Of a stretch of DNA of 64,000 nt, positions 62,462-64,000 are shown in pieces; position 1 is the stretch's first letter, and the number at the start of each line of letters is the position of its first letter. The notes under the pieces are model-generated. The model did not search any database. It was not told the DNA's origin and worked only from the letters and a program-made list of their open reading frames with translations. The DNA comes from Chionoecetes opilio. Taxonomy: Eukaryota > Arthropoda > Malacostraca > Decapoda > Majidae. Position numbers and translations under genes: made by a program. The DNA is taken from NCBI GenBank assembly GCA_016584305.1, contig JACEEZ010020031.1:1-64000 (forward strand), read 5' to 3'.

Positions 62462-62849
62462 GAGTGCAATATTACCTATCTAAAACTATTATCAAACATT
62501 GCAAAAAAACAACTTTTCAAGGTGCAAACAATCCATCTTTCAATGGTCTTTCCTCTGTAACATCTAACAGAGCACACAAGAGTAGATGTCTCCATACAAT
62601 AACATACCAAAAGTGTTCCATGTCAGCGTCCGTCACTTGTATTTGGCTCTTGAGGTCGTACTTGTTGCCGCAGAGGAAAATCTTGGCATTCTCAGCGTAG
62701 GTCACAATGTCCAGGAGGTGTTGAGACAGAATGTTGAAGGAGTCGGGATTGTCCATGGCAAAGACCAGAATGGCCGCCTCGGCAAACTTATAATAGGAGG
62801 ACGTGATGCTGGCCACCCGCTCCATGCCACCAGTGTCCCAGAGCTGGAG
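61834..62849 (-). CDS. Rab-family small GTPase, last two coding exons (partial)
   Basis: Membrane-trafficking-type GTPase. Exon 62849-62608 encodes [16 protein letters not shown] (G3/switch II), [13 protein letters not shown], and FLCGNKYDL (G4 NKxD). Exon 62032-61834 encodes [15 protein letters not shown] (G5) and ends SCLC-stop, a CxC-type C-terminus suited to double geranylgeranylation. Splice sites are CCCAG/GTATGT and TTTTCAG, joined in phase 2. The P-loop and switch I exons are not seen up to 64000 and should lie beyond the window. Unusually, switch II reads WDTGGMER instead of WDTAGQE, so the catalytic Gln is Met. The subfamily is not clear; the FLCG[N/T]K spelling recalls Rab24, which also lacks that Gln. 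Confidence 0.8.
62270..62460. repeat. compound microsatellite (CATA)n-(GA)n-(TA)n-(CA)n
   Basis: Dominated by a TA run of about 125 bases at 62323-62450, in the last intron of the Rab-like gene. Confidence 0.95.
62608..62849 (-). CDS. Rab-like GTPase, penultimate coding exon
   Basis: 242 bp, entering in phase 0 and leaving in phase 2. Its acceptor (TTCTTATGTTCCCAG) consists mostly of the 3' tail of an adjacent LINE fragment. Confidence 0.8.
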
Positions 62850-62852
62850 CTG

Positions 62853-63085
62853 GGAACATAAGAACATAAGAAAATAAGGAAGCTACAAGAGGCCGTGAGA
62901 CCCACACGAGGTAATTCCTGTTACTTAACACTACCTACATCCACCTTTCATCCCCATCCATGAATTTATCTAGACTCCCTTTAATGGCTCTCTCTAATGA
63001 CTCCGCAATAACTACCTGTCTACTGAGTCCATTCCAATCATTTACCACCTTATTTGGGAAAGCAACACCCACCATCACTGTCAGT
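62853..63085 (-). mobile_element. CR1-like LINE 3' end next to the Rab-like exon
   Basis: Minus strand encodes NKVVNDWNGLSRQVVIAES, then SLDKFMDGDERWM and the family's 3' UTR. The CTTATGTTCTTATGTTC tail ends within four bases of the exon. Same family as 39686-39960. Confidence 0.8.
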
Positions 63086-63218
63086 CTTCCATGTCACTTA
63101 GTCCATTATCAAAGATTATATTATAAGATACTGGAAATTAACAATAGCTGAGAGAGAGAAAAAAAAAATAGATAAAGAGAGAAGAAAGACTGACAGAGAA
63201 AGAAAAGAAACTGTCTGA

Positions 63219-64000
63219 ATATTTTGCATTAGATTCATAAATGTCTTGGAACATCAGCCTAAAATTTGTTTACTCTTGGTGGATGAAATGAACCAGAGTC
63301 TGTGGAAGACAATAGATGGAATAGCTAGGAAGAGGATAGGTAAAGTGAAGCAAAGGAGCCGGGGAAAAAAGTGCAATAGGTGGTGGAATAGTGAGATTAA
63401 GAGGGCGAGGAAGGAAAGAAAGGAGCAGAACAGGGCACGAAAGAGACTCCAAAAGGAAGTAGATGGAGATAGAGGAAGGTTAGAATATGAGGAGGCATGG
63501 GATAGGTATAAGAAAAAACAGAGAGAAGTAAAAGCGCTTATTAGGAAGGCTAGGGCAAACATGGAGAGGGAAATTGTAGAGGAACTAAGGGAGAAGGGTG
63601 AGGAAGGGGGTAGGGATTGGTATACTTTTCTTAGAGGAGAGGAAGACAGGGAGCAACCGTGCGTAGATGAAATTTTAGTGGGAGACGAAGTGGTGAAAGG
63701 ACCTGAGAGTATTAAGAGGGAGATCAAGAAGTTTTGGGAGGAGGTGGGGGGCATGACTGAGCAGGTAGAATTAGGTGAAGTAAATATAGGAAGTAAAAGG
63801 AAGATAGATGAGGGAATGGATGAACATTTCAGTAAGGAAGAAATAAGGAGTTACTTAAAAAAGCTGAAAAATAGGAAAGCAGCAGGCAGGGATGGTATAC
63901 CAAACGAATTGTATAAAGAAGGTGGTGAGGGTATGGTGGATGGGTTGTATAGGCTTTTTAGGCAGATTTGGCAGGATAAGAGAGTCCCAAGGAAATGGAA
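63219..64000 (+). CDS. non-LTR retrotransposon ORF2, reverse-transcriptase N-terminal part (partial)
   Basis: Open plus-strand frame from the stop at 63216 to the window end. A lysine/arginine-rich linker with WWNSEIKRARKERK and WDRYKKKQREVKALIRKARA is typical of the region between endonuclease and RT. Then come FSKEEIRSYLKKLKNRKAAG, RDGIPNELYKEGGEG and RVPRKWK, the first RT motifs. The endonuclease domain is missing upstream, so the copy is 5'-truncated. Its 3' end is beyond 64000. Confidence 0.85.
   Translation, partial: MFCIRFINVLEHQPKICLLLVDEMNQSLWKTIDGIARKRIGKVKQRSRGKKCNRWWNSEIKRARKERKEQNRARKRLQKEVDGDRGRLEYEEAWDRYKKKQREVKALIRKARANMEREIVEELREKGEEGGRDWYTFLRGEEDREQPCVDEILVGDEVVKGPESIKREIKKFWEEVGGMTEQVELGEVNIGSKRKIDEGMDEHFSKEEIRSYLKKLKNRKAAGRDGIPNELYKEGGEGMVDGLYRLFRQIWQDKRVPRKW

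Noticed and set aside
62188..62700. 170-codon plus-strand frame
   Set aside because: Driven by the TA microsatellite and antisense to the Rab-like exon.

Overview
This is eukaryotic, almost certainly arthropod and most likely decapod crustacean, genomic DNA. Reasons: intron-containing genes with GT-AG junctions, very long di- and trinucleotide microsatellites, many short tracts of the arthropod telomere-type repeat TTAGG, and several layers of DNA transposons, Helitrons, CR1-like LINEs and tRNA-derived SINEs. The species cannot be named from the window alone.

Four gene-scale items stand out. (1) A complete Sirt1 orthologue (NAD+-dependent protein deacetylase) lies on the minus strand in 11 coding exons between 42128 and 26750. 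All junctions agree in phase, but two exons each lack one base in a homopolymer, and both lesions fall in the catalytic domain. (2) An intact 853-codon, single-coding-exon gene at 47336-49897 (+) encodes a hAT-transposase-derived protein with two tandemly duplicated BED/C2H2-like fingers, and looks domesticated. (3) The last two coding exons of an atypical Rab-family GTPase lie at 61834-62849 (-); its 5' exons are beyond the recognisable sequence. (4) A Tigger/pogo transposon (29797-32875) sits inside Sirt1 intron 8. It carries a CENP-B-like transposase with one frameshift and a candidate C-terminal PCNA-interaction (PIP) box.

Layout. 0-1.5 kb: microsatellites. 1.6-4.9 kb: MITEs and a decayed repetitive protein gene. 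4.95-9.09 kb: a hAT element, identified by its 8-bp target duplication, filled with nested insertions (a foldback element, a second hAT element, a LINE fragment expanded into a minisatellite). 10-14.3 kb: CR1 LINE debris and a Helitron with internal triplication. 15.5-18.9 kb: two small terminal-inverted-repeat elements and CpG-rich DNA with minus-strand splice-donor-like sites. 19.5-21.8 kb: a 20-bp satellite of about 115 units. 26.7-42.1 kb: Sirt1, whose introns hold two sets of nested transposons. 40.5-43.2 kb: large inverted repeats and a 28-bp minisatellite around Sirt1 exon 1. 45-47 kb: a Merlin-like transposase remnant, a CCAAT-box cluster and SINEs. 47.3-50 kb: the hAT-derived gene. 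50-57 kb: SINE and MITE insertions with little coding signal. 57.0-61.2 kb: a giant inverted repeat carrying LINE reverse-transcriptase fragments and a second foldback copy. 61.3-62.9 kb: the Rab-like gene, whose penultimate-exon splice acceptor abuts a LINE 3' tail. 63.2-64 kb: a LINE reverse transcriptase running off the window.

The genes do not form a pathway. The main story is nested transposons whose boundaries and order of insertion can be read from their target-site duplications, together with several places where transposon sequence may have been put to use (hAT-derived gene, LINE tail as splice acceptor).
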